From an uncultured Oscillospiraceae bacterium (GTDB lineage Bacteria; Bacillota; Clostridia; Oscillospirales; Oscillospiraceae), in assembly GCA_934615645.1 (NCBI GenBank), contig CAKTTR010000016.1, forward strand, positions 1 through 33,146: a stretch of DNA of 33,146 nucleotides, given 5' to 3'. Of the stretch, positions 21,682-31,926 are shown piece after piece. How positions within the stretch are numbered: position 1 is the stretch's first letter; each line of letters starts with the position of its first letter. The notes beneath the pieces are model-generated. The model did not search any database, was not told the origin of the DNA, and saw only the letters and a list, made by a program, of their open reading frames with translations. The position numbers and the translations under genes are program-made.

Positions 21682-24600
21682 TTATTGGTAGATCAGCTTG
21701 TCGCAAAGGTTCTTGATAACCTGGGCAACTTCCGCTCTCGTTGCCAGCTCCAGCGGGTTGATGGTGCTGTCGGACTTGCCGCACATCAGGCCGCAGCCCA
21801 CTGCCCAGCAGACATCCTCATAAGCCCAATCGCTGATGGCGTATACATCGGCATAGCGGGCCATCCAGTTGGCATTGCTGACCGAGACGTTCATGCCGGT
21901 GTAGCGGCAGAAGCGGCGCATCATCGCAGCCATCTGTTCCCGGGTGATATTCTCATCCGGCTTGAACACGCCCTCCGGATAACCGGCGACGATATCATTT
22001 TCCGCTGCCCACTTGACATACGGTGCATAGTACTGGTTCTCTGCCACATCCGTAAATTCGCTCTTGCCCGTGTACTTGCCGGCATCGATCCCGGCCACGC
22101 GGCCCAGAACCGTGACGAACATGGCACGCGTCATCTGAATCTCCGGCCCAAACAGCGTATCGGAGACACCGACGAAGTAGCTGCGATCCGTCACGAAGTT
22201 GATAGCTTCGAAGTACCAAGCATCCGTTCTGACGTCGGTAAACTGAGACGGGGAATGCATCGTGTAGGTCACCGTGACGATCACATCGTCATCAGGCATC
22301 ACGAAGGTGTACGCCTGCTCATAGTCCGCCTCGTTGGAGATCCGGGTGACACTGACCGACTGCCCGGCATTCGTCACAACAGCGACATGCTCCACACGCC
22401 AGCCGTCGTCCGGGTCGACCTTCACCAGGACATTATCGCCATAGTCCGCCGTATCGCCGTTGGCGATGGTGACGGTGCCGTGGTCCTCGCCGGTGAAGGA
22501 GATGCCGTGGGTCTGGAAGCCGTGGGAATTGATCACGTAGATCGCCGTGACCGTCAGGTCCTGGGTGACGCAATCAAATGCGGTGTCCCAACGCAGGAAC
22601 GTGTAGCCTTCGCGGGCCGGGGTCGCCGGAGCGGTGGCAGCGCCTTCGTAGGGGACCTCCTCGACCTTCAGCGTCTTGCCGTCGTAATCGCGGAAGGTCA
22701 CGGTGAAGAGGTGTCTTGCAAATTCTGCCGTGACCGTGACATTTTCGGCCGGCATGGTGAAGAAGTAGAAGTTGCCGGAGACGCGGTCCACATTGTAGAC
22801 CTTGCCGCTCTCGCCGCGGACGACGACATTCACGAGATCATACCCGTAGGCTGCCGTGACTTCCGCGGAAACGACATCGCCGACATTGGCCAGCGAAACG
22901 CTGGGCTTGACCGTGCCGCCCGCTGCCTCACCGGTGACGACACCGGTCACGGTGTAGCCGGTCTTGATGACCGTGATGTCGATGGTGACATCATGGGCCG
23001 GCATCGTGAAGGTGTAGTTGCCGTCGGCATTGGCCGTCAGCGTCTTGCCGTCAGCCACGACGGAAGAGATCTCCCAGCCGGAAGCCGGGGTGATCGTGAT
23101 CGTGACGGTATCGGCAAAGTCGTAGTAAAGCGCATCCGTGTAATTGCCGTCCAGCTGGACCGTCGCTTCGCCGGTCAGATTGACGCTGGCGAGGTAGGTC
23201 AGCTTGGCAAACGTCGCAACGATATGCACATCGCTGGCCGGCATGATGAAGCTGTAGTCCGCACTGCCGGTGGTCGCATTGGGCTGTACATCCGTGAAGG
23301 TGATGGTCTGGTCCTTGCCGAGCTCGTCGACATAGTAAGCCGTGACAGTATCAATGCGGTAGCCTTCGTTGGGCTTGACATTAAAGGTCGCGGTGTCCAG
23401 ATACGCAACATCCGTCTTCGCGATGGTCACCACACCGTTGGGATCGGTGGTATCGTTGATCACCTTGTACGTGATCTGGGCAAACACTGCATGCACAACC
23501 GTATCGGACGCCGGCATGGTGAAGGTGTAGTCGCGGCTTTCCTTCTGGCTGCCGTTTGTCAGCAGGTCCATCTGCTTGGAATCGCCGGACAGCGGGTCGG
23601 TGTAGGTGTAGTACAGCTGCGTCAGCATGTAGCCCGTGGCCGGAGTGACATTGACGATGATCGTGTCGGTGTAATTCGCCGCCATCGCGTCGACATCTTC
23701 GCCGTTCAGGCGCAGCGCGCCCTGGGCCTTATTATACTGGCTGGTGACATCATAGGTCATAGGCTTGAAGGTCGCGCTGACCGTCACGCCCGCGTCATCG
23801 GTGCAGGCCGGCATCCGGAAGGAGTAAGCTTCCGCCGTTGTGCCTGCGTGATCCTTGACGGTCTTCGCGCCGGGGATCAGCTCAATTGCGATCGTCTCGC
23901 CTGCCTCGTTGACATAGGTCGCGGAAACAGTATCGACCATGTAGCCGGTCTCCGGGACTGCCGTGAAGCTGCATACATCCAGATATTCCGCCTGCTCCGT
24001 CTTGCCGTCAGCAAAGCTGCCGTGGGGGCCTGCGTTGTAGTGGATGCTGTAGCTGTCCTTCTCATAGACGGCCCGAATGACCGTGTCCTTGACGATGACA
24101 AAGTCCGCCGGGTCAACGGAAGGAGCCGTCACAGGCGTCTCAACATCAGCACTGGACCAGCCCACGAAGTGATAGCCGGGACGGCCCGTCACTGCCGGGA
24201 ACTGGGCACTCAGGTCCGGGGTGGCCTTGTAGTCCACATTCTGGACCTGGAGCTGGGTGTTGTCCCAATCCTGGAAGACGACGGCGTAGTAGTCCTCCAC
24301 AAAGGTGGCGCGGACCGTCACGCTGCTGGCCGGCATCGTGAACCGGGCAACATAGCTCGTCCAGTAGATATCGTGCTTGTCGTACTTCTGGCTGACCATC
24401 GTCAGCGGGAGCTCGACTTCGTCGCCCTCGGCATCGGTATAGACCGCGACCAGATCCTTCAGGACATAGCCGTATTCCGGTGCAACGCGCACATAGACAT
24501 TATCGTTGACATGGGTCGTGATGTTCTTATCGCTGGTGGCATTGGCAGAAGCCTTGATGCCGGTGTAGACGGTGCCCTTCCCGGTGTTGGCGGTGTTGGT

Positions 24601-27600
24601 CATCTCGACGTCAACGCCGAGGTCGACCTTTTCAAAGGACGTCGTCACATAGACATCGTAATCCGGCATCAGGAAGCTGTAAACGCGGCCTTCGGCCGTA
24701 TCAACGGCAGTCGCCTCCAGGTTCGGCGTGTACAGAGGCACATAGCCGCCCTCGGGTTCAAGAATCTCCTGGCGCTTTGCTTCCTTTGCTGCTTCCACAG
24801 CGTTGTAAACTTCGTTCCCGTCTGCATCGCAGAGGATGAAGTTGTCCGCGATCACATCGCGCGCAACGCCGCCGACGGTGACCTGCGTGCTGATCTGCGT
24901 CACGCGGTAGCCATCTTCCGGAACAAGCGTGACCGTCGCCGTGGTGTCCTTCGCAAAGGTAGCCACATTGCTGTTGGTATCGCCGACCCAGACCTGGCCG
25001 CCGGTGTAGCGCTGGTCTGCAATGACGCGGTAGGTCTTCTGACCAAATTCACAGCTGACCGTCACATTGGAGGACGGCATGGTGAAGCGGTAGTAATAGG
25101 TGTCGCCGTCGCGCCGGACAAAGCGGGCCGCGATGGGAGAACCGTTCTCGTCCAGGACCTGGAGGGTATCCCGCAGGACCTCGTAACCGGCATCCGGCAG
25201 GAGGCCGATCTCGACCTCATCGCCGACCGTCGCATCAAGGACTGTGCCGTAGACGATCTCATTGGGGTCATCCGCCAGGCGTACGCCGATCTGCCCATTG
25301 GCAGCGGCCGTATCCGGCGTGACGGTATAAGCCGTCTTGGCATAGTTCACTTCCACGGTCACATGGTAGGAGACCATGCGGAATGCGATGGTCGCTTCGG
25401 ACGTGCCGGGCTGGATGTTCATTAGATGCTCGCCATCCGCGCCCAGGACGTAAACCTTTTCGCCTGCGCCGTTGAGGTAGTAGACGCTGTAGCTCTCCAC
25501 ATACCAGCCCTGCTCGGCCTGGACGTCAATCGCCACGTCTTCGCCCTGTTTCACAGGCAGATTCGTCGTGGTGTAGCCGTTGATCGTATAGGTGCCACCC
25601 TCGCCCGGCGTCTCGATGACGCTGACATCAAAGGACTTGGGCTCCGTATAGACCGCGACCTCTACATTTTCTGCGGGCATGGTGAATTCATAGACATACA
25701 CGCCTGTCATAGCATTGAAGCGCTTGAGATAGGACTGGACCACTGTATCGGAATCCGTGCCCCGGATCGCCAGGCCGCTGATGGTGTAATCAAACTCCGG
25801 CTTGACGCTGATGCTGACGGTGTTATCCGTCGCGGAGGCAACGGTCATGCCGTAATTATCCTCGGTCGAGAAGTCCACAGAGCTGGGCGTCCGCGGGTCG
25901 GAGACGACCAGCTTCTCCAGGTGCTCGCTGCAATCGTCCGCCCGGGCGACCGTGTAGCGCTGCGCCTGATAGGACGCCTTGAGGATCGTATTCGCATTGA
26001 CCGTGATAGATTCGCTGCTGGCACCGGTCAGCAGAACGTCCGGCGTCTCGCCTGCGATCACGAACCAGCCTTCGAAGTCGTAGCCGGTGCGGGCAAGGGC
26101 CGCAATGTACGTCGTCAGATCGACAGTCTCTCCAGCCTTGACTGCCTGGCTGAGGATCAGATTATTGTTATAATCCAAAACCTGCAGCGTGTAGGAGGCC
26201 TTGACTGCGCTGGCCGTCACGACTACATTGCCTGCCGGCATGGTGAAGCAATAATGCATCGTGCCGTCTTCGTCCGTGCTGAGGTACGTCAGGTAGACGA
26301 AGCTGTTGCCGCACTTTGCAGTGACCGCGTCGATCACATAATTCTTGTTGGGCCGAACGGCCACATCGACCAGCTCACCCACCGTCGCCGTACCGGCGGC
26401 GTCTTCCGGGTTCTGGGAGACAGCCGTCACCGTCTCGTTGCCGTCACCCTTTGTCGTGACATTGAATACGTTCTGCGTGCATTCGATATGCAGCCACGTC
26501 TCGGCAGCCGGCATCTTGAAGTTGTAGACGCCGTTCGCATCCGGCTCCAGGATGACCTTCGTCGTGACATTGTCCATGACGGTCGTGTAATACACGCTGG
26601 TCATGGCGTAGTTCTTCTGCGGCGTGACTGTCAGGCTAATCTGCTCGCCTGCTGCGATCGTCGCGACATCGGCATCGGGGATCTCATAGGTATTCCCAGC
26701 CGCCGTCAGCGTGCCATCCGCGTTGCGGCCCTGAATGTGCAGCAGATAGTCCGCGCCGGCCCATTTCGCCGTAAAGACGACCACATCACCGGGCGCGCCA
26801 TGGATCTGCTCCTTGCCGCCAGCGGCCAGCAGGGCATAGTCGTCATTTTCCCAGCCCAGGAAGCGGAAGCCTGTCTTCTCCGGCGCTGCAGGTGCGGTCA
26901 CCAGACCGCCGTCCTCGACGAAGAACCAGTCATACATGTGGCCGTCTTCATCGACGAATTTGACGATTACATCGTCGTTCTTTTCCCAGCGGGCCACGAA
27001 CTGCGCGTTCCCCTTGACCAGGTACTGGGCGCCTGCCATATAGACAATGCCCGTTTCGCTGTCGCGCCAGCCCAGGAAGGTATAACCCTCGCGGGTCAGC
27101 TCAGTGGTCGGCAGCGTTGCGACCGTGTTATAAGGTGCTGTCATCGCGGGGATGTACGTAGGCTCGCCGCCTGCGGTATCAAACTGCAGCGTGCAATTCT
27201 CCGCCGTTCCGCTGGCGACCAGGACCGTGTCCGCCGTAACTGCAATGGCATCCGCCGCTGCGCCCGACAGGATCGCGCCCTTGTTCATGCCTTCCAGCAC
27301 TTCCCAGCCGTTGAACGTATAACCTTCACGCTGGATCTGCGCGATATAAGTGGTCAGATCCACCGTTTCCTCCGCCTGGACAGCTTGGCTGAAGATCAGG
27401 TTTTTGTCATAATCCAACAGCTGCAGGGTGTAGGCAGCCTTGACCGTATTGGCCCGGATGGAAACATCGGAATTCGGCATGCAGAACGCATATTGCTTTG
27501 TGCCATCCTCCAGGGTCGTACCATAAACCAGGTAGACGAAGCCGCTTTCGGAGACTGCAACGACGGAATCAATGGCGTAGCCGTCGTCGGCCTTCACATT

Positions 27601-30555
27601 GACCACGACCATGCTGCCAGCAGTTGCCGTACCAATCCGGTCGGCGGGATTCTGCGATGCCGCCGTAACAGTCGCATGACCGTCGCTTGTGGTATTGATC
27701 TGGAAGACGTTCCGCATCGTTTCGATATGCAGCCAAGCGTCCGCGCCAGGCATCGTGAAGCGGTAAACGCCGTCCTCATCGGCCTCGATCAGCACCTTAT
27801 TGGTAACAGCGCCGACCTTTGTGGTATAGTACACACTGGAGACAACATAATCCGCATCCGGATCGACCGTCAGCTCCACCGGCTCACCGGCCACGATGCT
27901 CGCAACGCTGTCATCGGGGATGTCATACGTTGCACCGTCTGCCGTCAGTTTGCCGGACGCATTGCGGCTCTGAATATGCAGGGTGTAGGCTGCGCCTTCC
28001 CATTTCGCCGTGAATACGATCACTTCGCCGGGGGCACCATTGACCGTGACCGTCTGGCCGGCGCCAAAGACATCGCCATTTTCGCGCTCCCAGCCCTGGA
28101 AGGTGAATCCGGCCTTGGTCGGCTCTGCAGGCAGGGTGATAGCAGAGCCGCTTTCTACAAACGCCCAGTCATACAGGAAGCCGTCCGGATCCACGAATTT
28201 GACGATAGCCTGGCCGTCCTTTTCCCAGACAGCAACAAACTCGGCGTCCGTCGTCACATGATACGTTGCACCAGCGTCGTAGACAAAGCCGGTCGCCTTG
28301 TCCTTCCAGCCCAGGAAGGTGTAGCCGTCGCGGGTGGGGACATCTGCCGGCAGCTGCTCCAGGGCACCGTACTGGGTCTGGATCGCTGCGATATAGCTTG
28401 GCGTACCGCCTGCGGTGTCAAACTGCAGGGTGTAATTCTCTGCCGCAAATTTTGCATAGACCAGGGTCACAGCCGTGTCCACGGTCTTCGCAAAATCAAA
28501 GGGCTCACCCGCTTCATCATGCCAGCCAGTAAATTCATAGCCCGCCTTAAAGGGGTCAGCCGGCTGCACCGGGGTGCTGCCGTAGGCCACCAGCTGCAGG
28601 TCCAGCAGTGCGCCGGTCTGGCTGTCGATGAATTTCACCATGCTGGTGTTGTTCATGTCCGTGACGAAGTACAGGGAGATCGTCGTCTCGTCTGCGGGCA
28701 TGGTGAACTGATAAGTGTAAGTATAGCCGTCGTCCGTCTCTTCAAGACCACTCAGGTTTGCCGTGAGGGCCGTATCGCCAGCCATCACCGTGAGGGCCTT
28801 GAAATAGTAGCCGGTCTTGGCTGTCAGCTGGAACGAAACCGTCGTCCCCGTCTCTGCCTCGGCGATGACATTCACGCCGCCGCCAAAGACTGCCGACACA
28901 TCGCCGTTGTATTCTACGCCGTCCACATAGACAATCTTATTGAGCTTCACCTTCTGCGGCGTCTGCTGCAGCTCGAAGGTGATGTCCTCGGTGACGGTGT
29001 ACGGATCCTGGACATCATGGTCGCCGCCGCAGGTGCAGTCGGCAATGCGCCAGGAAAGATCATAGCCGTCCTTCGTCAGCTGCGGGAAAGCGACCTGCTC
29101 GCCTGCCTCGACCAGCTGCAGATCGACCAGCCGGTCGTCCGCGACGAATTTGACGGTGTATTCATTTTTGCGTACCAGTGCGGTGAAGGTCGTGTTCTCG
29201 GTGATGACCGCCTCGTCGCCGGCCTGGTAGAAGCCGCCCTTGCCGTCCTTCCAGATGACAAAGCTGTAGCCGTCATCCAGATCCGGCGTCGGCAGGGTGA
29301 TGCTTTCGCCGCCCTTGACCTGGGCTGCGTCGATCGCCGCGCCGTGGGGCACATCATACGTGACCGTGTAGACCGCATCGGCCCGGAAGAGGACCAGGAC
29401 CTCGACCGGCGCCGCGGGCATCGTGAAGCTGATGCCGTCGGACGTCTGCGTGTAGGTCACCTTCTGCCCATCGCTGGTCACAGCATAGCCAGCAATATAA
29501 TAGCCCTGGTTTGCCTTGGCGCTGACATAGACCGTCTGCCCCGCAGCATACGCCGTGGCCTCCGCCGAAGCCGTACCATAGGCGTTGTTGCTGACCTGGA
29601 CGGAGACCGGGTACGTCGTGACAGGGATCGCCGTCGCCGTCACTGTGATGGCGTTTTCGCCAGCAACAACCGTGTAGGTATTCTTACCTGCGTTTGCAAG
29701 CTCGTAGCCTGCTTCCGGATAGGCATAGTAGTCGACCGTTTCGCCTGCTTCGTAAGCCCGGTTGACATCAACGCCCGTGATGACCGCGTGCGTCGCGTTC
29801 AGGCTCAAGCGGTAGGTCGCATACTGGGCCGTGTAAATAACATAGCTGCCCGCTGTCGCTTCCACGGCATCCAGCGCCGGATCCCAGCCGGTGATGGCAG
29901 AGCCGTTTGCCGTCTGCGTCGGTGCGTTTGCAGGCTGCTCGCCGACCTTGACCTGCTCCATGCTGATGACGCGGCCATTCTGGTCAACATAGGCTGCCGC
30001 ATAGGTATCTTCCTGCGGCGCGCCCATCGGCGCAAATTTCACCTGCTTGGCAAAGGTCAATTTGCTGCCGCCAGCATACTGCACGATGTCCGTCGAGTCG
30101 TCCAGCATAACGCTGTAGACTGCGGCATCCGTCGGAAGCGTCGCCGAATAGACGGCCTCAGCTTCCAGCTTCGCGTGCCCCATGTTCTTCAGAGACGGCA
30201 TCAAATTGGCGCCATCCTGCAGTTCATGCTCGTTGCCTGATTTATCATGCCATTGCATGTACAGGACATCACTGTGGATGCTTTCACCCTTCGTTACATC
30301 AATCGTATCCCAGAGGATACCGCCGATTGAGTACGAAAAATAAGCCACATCCGCAAGTTCTCCTGTGAAGCCGACCGCGCGAACCGCAGCTTCGGTAATC
30401 GTCGCTTCGTAGCTCGCCGGCGTCTCCACCTGAACATGCGTGCTGTCTGCCGTTGTCCAAGTCGTCCATGCGCTGTTATCGGCCAGGACAACCGACGGCA
30501 GCAAGGATACGACCATGCACACGGCAAGCAGCCAGCTTACCAGTCTTTTCTTCAT
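21682..30555 (-). CDS. Giant secreted repeat protein with InlB-like repeats and three SLH domains
   Basis: The protein has about 2957 residues. A Sec signal peptide (MKKRLVSWLLAVCMVVSLLPSVVLA) ends near residue 25. The body is a long array of beta-rich modules of two kinds. InlB/Flg_new-like repeats carry a G-[YF]-x-F-x-G-W core (for example GYTFLGWKD, GFTFQGWER; at least ten copies). Modules ending in an 'FTMPA..V.V' box have at least sixteen copies and are like divergent InlB B-repeats. Residues about 704-1116 and 1117-1529 are a tandem duplication. The last 190 residues are three SLH domains (FTDVRTDAWYFEAI, FTDVAENQYYAPYVKWA, YADVYAISDWAYEDVCWA) that bind cell-wall polymer. It should be a surface adhesin or S-layer-associated fibre. 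Start 30555 was chosen for AAGGAG 8 nt upstream. There is no LPXTG and no visible enzyme domain. Confidence 0.92.
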   Translation of the reverse strand: MKKRLVSWLLAVCMVVSLLPSVVLADNSAWTTWTTADSTHVQVETPASYEATITEAAVRAVGFTGELADVAYFSYSIGGILWDTIDVTKGESIHSDVLYMQWHDKSGNEHELQDGANLMPSLKNMGHAKLEAEAVYSATLPTDAAVYSVMLDDSTDIVQYAGGSKLTFAKQVKFAPMGAPQEDTYAAAYVDQNGRVISMEQVKVGEQPANAPTQTANGSAITGWDPALDAVEATAGSYVIYTAQYATYRLSLNATHAVITGVDVNRAYEAGETVDYYAYPEAGYELANAGKNTYTVVAGENAITVTATAIPVTTYPVSVQVSNNAYGTASAEATAYAAGQTVYVSAKANQGYYIAGYAVTSDGQKVTYTQTSDGISFTMPAAPVEVLVLFRADAVYTVTYDVPHGAAIDAAQVKGGESITLPTPDLDDGYSFVIWKDGKGGFYQAGDEAVITENTTFTALVRKNEYTVKFVADDRLVDLQLVEAGEQVAFPQLTKDGYDLSWRIADCTCGGDHDVQDPYTVTEDITFELQQTPQKVKLNKIVYVDGVEYNGDVSAVFGGGVNVIAEAETGTTVSFQLTAKTGYYFKALTVMAGDTALTANLSGLEETDDGYTYTYQFTMPADETTISLYFVTDMNNTSMVKFIDSQTGALLDLQLVAYGSTPVQPADPFKAGYEFTGWHDEAGEPFDFAKTVDTAVTLVYAKFAAENYTLQFDTAGGTPSYIAAIQTQYGALEQLPADVPTRDGYTFLGWKDKATGFVYDAGATYHVTTDAEFVAVWEKDGQAIVKFVDPDGFLYDWAFVESGSAITLPAEPTKAGFTFQGWERENGDVFGAGQTVTVNGAPGEVIVFTAKWEGAAYTLHIQSRNASGKLTADGATYDIPDDSVASIVAGEPVELTVDPDADYVVSSVYYTTKVGAVTNKVLIEADEDGVYRFTMPGADAWLHIETMRNVFQINTTSDGHATVTAASQNPADRIGTATAGSMVVVNVKADDGYAIDSVVAVSESGFVYLVYGTTLEDGTKQYAFCMPNSDVSIRANTVKAAYTLQLLDYDKNLIFSQAVQAEETVDLTTYIAQIQREGYTFNGWEVLEGMNKGAILSGAAADAIAVTADTVLVASGTAENCTLQFDTAGGEPTYIPAMTAPYNTVATLPTTELTREGYTFLGWRDSETGIVYMAGAQYLVKGNAQFVARWEKNDDVIVKFVDEDGHMYDWFFVEDGGLVTAPAAPEKTGFRFLGWENDDYALLAAGGKEQIHGAPGDVVVFTAKWAGADYLLHIQGRNADGTLTAAGNTYEIPDADVATIAAGEQISLTVTPQKNYAMTSVYYTTVMDNVTTKVILEPDANGVYNFKMPAAETWLHIECTQNVFNVTTKGDGNETVTAVSQNPEDAAGTATVGELVDVAVRPNKNYVIDAVTAKCGNSFVYLTYLSTDEDGTMHYCFTMPAGNVVVTASAVKASYTLQVLDYNNNLILSQAVKAGETVDLTTYIAALARTGYDFEGWFVIAGETPDVLLTGASSESITVNANTILKASYQAQRYTVARADDCSEHLEKLVVSDPRTPSSVDFSTEDNYGMTVASATDNTVSISVKPEFDYTISGLAIRGTDSDTVVQSYLKRFNAMTGVYVYEFTMPAENVEVAVYTEPKSFDVSVIETPGEGGTYTINGYTTTNLPVKQGEDVAIDVQAEQGWYVESYSVYYLNGAGEKVYVLGADGEHLMNIQPGTSEATIAFRMVSYHVTVEVNYAKTAYTVTPDTAAANGQIGVRLADDPNEIVYGTVLDATVGDEVEIGLLPDAGYEVLRDTLQVLDENGSPIAARFVRRDGDTYYYRFTMPSSNVTVSCEFGQKTYRVIADQRYTGGQVWVGDTNSNVATFAKDTTATVTLVPEDGYRVTQISTQVTVGGVARDVIADNFILCDADGNEVYNAVEAAKEAKRQEILEPEGGYVPLYTPNLEATAVDTAEGRVYSFLMPDYDVYVTTSFEKVDLGVDVEMTNTANTGKGTVYTGIKASANATSDKNITTHVNDNVYVRVAPEYGYVLKDLVAVYTDAEGDEVELPLTMVSQKYDKHDIYWTSYVARFTMPASSVTVRATFVEDYYAVVFQDWDNTQLQVQNVDYKATPDLSAQFPAVTGRPGYHFVGWSSADVETPVTAPSVDPADFVIVKDTVIRAVYEKDSYSIHYNAGPHGSFADGKTEQAEYLDVCSFTAVPETGYMVDTVSATYVNEAGETIAIELIPGAKTVKDHAGTTAEAYSFRMPACTDDAGVTVSATFKPMTYDVTSQYNKAQGALRLNGEDVDAMAANYTDTIIVNVTPATGYMLTQLYYTYTDPLSGDSKQMDLLTNGSQKESRDYTFTMPASDTVVHAVFAQITYKVINDTTDPNGVVTIAKTDVAYLDTATFNVKPNEGYRIDTVTAYYVDELGKDQTITFTDVQPNATTGSADYSFIMPASDVHIVATFAKLTYLASVNLTGEATVQLDGNYTDALYYDFADTVTITITPASGWEISSVVADGKTLTANADGNYTFTMPAHDVTIDITVIKTGYTVTGVVTGEAAGGTVKPSVSLANVGDVVSAEVTAAYGYDLVNVVVRGESGKVYNVDRVSGNFYFFTMPAENVTVTAEFARHLFTVTFRDYDGKTLKVEEVPYEGAATAPATPAREGYTFLRWDTAFDCVTQDLTVTAIYVINSHGFQTHGISFTGEDHGTVTIANGDTADYGDNVLVKVDPDDGWRVEHVAVVTNAGQSVSVTRISNEADYEQAYTFVMPDDDVIVTVTYTMHSPSQFTDVRTDAWYFEAINFVTDRSYFVGVSDTLFGPEIQMTRAMFVTVLGRVAGIDAGKYTGKSEFTDVAENQYYAPYVKWAAENDIVAGYPEGVFKPDENITREQMAAMMRRFCRYTGMNVSVSNANWMARYADVYAISDWAYEDVCWAVGCGLMCGKSDSTINPLELATRAEVAQVIKNLCDKLIYQ
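25968..28445 (-). repeat. Tandem duplication of 1239 bp (413 codons) inside the giant gene
   Basis: Unit 1 (28445-27207) and unit 2 (27206-25968) align collinearly. Examples are LQFDTAGGTPSYI versus LQFDTAGGEPTYI, and TTYIAQIQREGYTFNGW versus TTYIAALARTGYDFEGW. The same landmark (complement of aaactgcag) falls at 28420 and 27181, exactly 1239 bp apart. The copies have diverged considerably, so the duplication is old. Confidence 0.85.
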
Positions 30556-30736
30556 AAGCACTTCTCCTTTTTTGACCTAGTCACCCACAAAGCAACGCTG
30601 TGGGGCTATGATGCGTTCTGATTACTTCTATCATTTGCCGCATAATCGAAATTGCACCCCTCCCCTCGGCTTTGTCGGCACCGCTCCCAATTTGCTCCTA
30701 TCTATGGTAGCGGGCCATAGATATAGCTTCCTAATC
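30556..30736 (-). other. Long structured 5' UTR of the giant surface-protein gene
   Basis: About 180 nt lie between the predicted transcription start and the ATG. The leader contains a perfect 9-bp stem TATCTATGG/CCATAGATA with a 7-nt loop (30699-30723), a purine-rich middle with possible AAATTG/CAATTT pairing, and a stem CCCACA/TGTGGG (30584-30604) shortly before the ribosome binding site. I cannot match it to a known riboswitch class. Confidence 0.45.
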
Positions 30737-30742
30737 ATACTT

Positions 30743-30771
30743 ATTTAACCATATGCTACATTTTTTGTCAA
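30743..30771 (-). promoter_or_regulatory. Promoter of the giant surface-protein gene (TTGACA-17-TTAAAT)
   Basis: On the minus strand a consensus TTGACA (30766-30771) and TTAAAT (30743-30748) are 17 bp apart. Confidence 0.7.
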
Positions 30772-30794
30772 TCCCCCCAAAGTATGACATTCGT

Positions 30795-30833
30795 AAAAAA
30801 ATCCGCTTCCCGCGCCGCAGCACAGGAAGCGGA
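30795..30833 (-). terminator. Intrinsic terminator of queA
   Basis: On the minus strand TCCGCTTCC and GGAAGCGGA (14-nt loop) are followed by seven T. It lies directly after the queA stop. Confidence 0.85.
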
Positions 30834-30842
30834 AACTATTTT

Positions 30843-31868
30843 CTATAAAATCAGCATGGCGTCACCAAAGCTAAAGAACCGGTACCGCTGGGCGACGGCC
30901 TCCCGGTAGGCCGCCATCACATGGTCGTAGCCTGCGAAGGCGGAGACGAGCATAATCAGCGTGCTCTCCGGCAGGTGAAAATTCGTGATCAACCCCTGCA
31001 TGGCCTTAAACCGGTAGCCGGGGTAGATGAAAATATCCGTCCAGGCGGATTTTTCCCGGAAGGAGCCGTCCGGCTCGACCAGGGATTCCAACGTCCGGCA
31101 GGACGTCGTTCCGACACAGATGATCCGGCCGCCAGACTTGCGCGTCTGGTTCAAAATCTCCGCCGACTCTGCCGAGAGCATACAAAACTCCGCGTGCATC
31201 TGGTGCTCCGTGATCTTCTCCGCCTTGACGGGGCGGAACGTTCCCAGGCCGACATGCAATGTCACCGGAGCGATTCGGACGCCCTGGGCCGCGATCTTTT
31301 CCAGCAGCGCCTGGGTAAAATGCAGCCCGGCCGTCGGCGCGGCGGCGGAGCCGTTGATTTTGGAGTACACGGTCTGGTACCGCTCGCCGTCCTCCAGCTC
31401 CTCCCGGATATAGGGCGGCAGCGGCATCTTGCCCAGGCGCTCCAAAATCTCCAGGAAAATTCCGGTATAATGGAAGCGGAGCAGCCGGTTGCCGCCCTCC
31501 AGGACCTGCTCGACCGTCGCCGTCAAGGCGCCGTCGCCAAAGGAGAGGGCCGTCCCCTCCTTCGTCTTCCGGCCCGGCTTTGTCAGGCACTCCCAAAGGC
31601 CGTCGCCTTTGTCCTGCAGCAGCAGGACCTCGACTGCGCCGCCGGAGGGCTCCCGGTGCCCCAGCAGCCGGGCAGGCAGGACGCGGGAATTGTTGATGAC
31701 CAGGCAGTCGCCGGGGGCAAGATAATCGCAAAGGTCTGTAAAGTGCCGGTGCTGCAGCGCACCGGTCCGGCGGTCCAGGTATAACATCCGAGATGCGTCC
31801 CGCTGCGCCAGCGGCGTCTGGGCGATGAGCTCCGGCGGAAGATCATAGTAAAAATCCTTTGTTTTCAA
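30843..31868 (-). CDS. queA: S-adenosylmethionine:tRNA ribosyltransferase-isomerase
   Basis: A 341-residue protein of normal family length. It starts with TKDFYYDLPPELIAQTPL and contains DASRMLYLDR, FTDLCDYLAPGDCLVINNSRVLPARL, SAAAPTAGLHFT, HVGLGTFRPV and ITNFHLPESTLIMLVSAF, all QueA hallmarks. The enzyme moves the ribosyl part of SAM onto preQ1 in tRNA to make epoxyqueuosine. The start is a TTG (31866-31868) with AAAGGAG 9 nt upstream; no ATG fits. It is divergent from dapA and ends in its own terminator, so it is monocistronic. Confidence 0.95.
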   Translation of the reverse strand: MKTKDFYYDLPPELIAQTPLAQRDASRMLYLDRRTGALQHRHFTDLCDYLAPGDCLVINNSRVLPARLLGHREPSGGAVEVLLLQDKGDGLWECLTKPGRKTKEGTALSFGDGALTATVEQVLEGGNRLLRFHYTGIFLEILERLGKMPLPPYIREELEDGERYQTVYSKINGSAAAPTAGLHFTQALLEKIAAQGVRIAPVTLHVGLGTFRPVKAEKITEHQMHAEFCMLSAESAEILNQTRKSGGRIICVGTTSCRTLESLVEPDGSFREKSAWTDIFIYPGYRFKAMQGLITNFHLPESTLIMLVSAFAGYDHVMAAYREAVAQRYRFFSFGDAMLIL

Positions 31869-31926
31869 AAGGTCTGGCTCCTTTCACCGGCAATCCGCAG
31901 CGCAGCCGCGCCGCCATTTCCCGGCA

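Noticed and set aside
21673..30240. Two very long plus-strand frames (1250 and 1604 codons) opposite the giant gene
   Set aside because: They are exactly antisense to a gene with signal peptide, repeats and SLH domains. Their translations are rich in Arg/His/Asp/Val with no domain sense, as expected of the complement of GC-rich codons.
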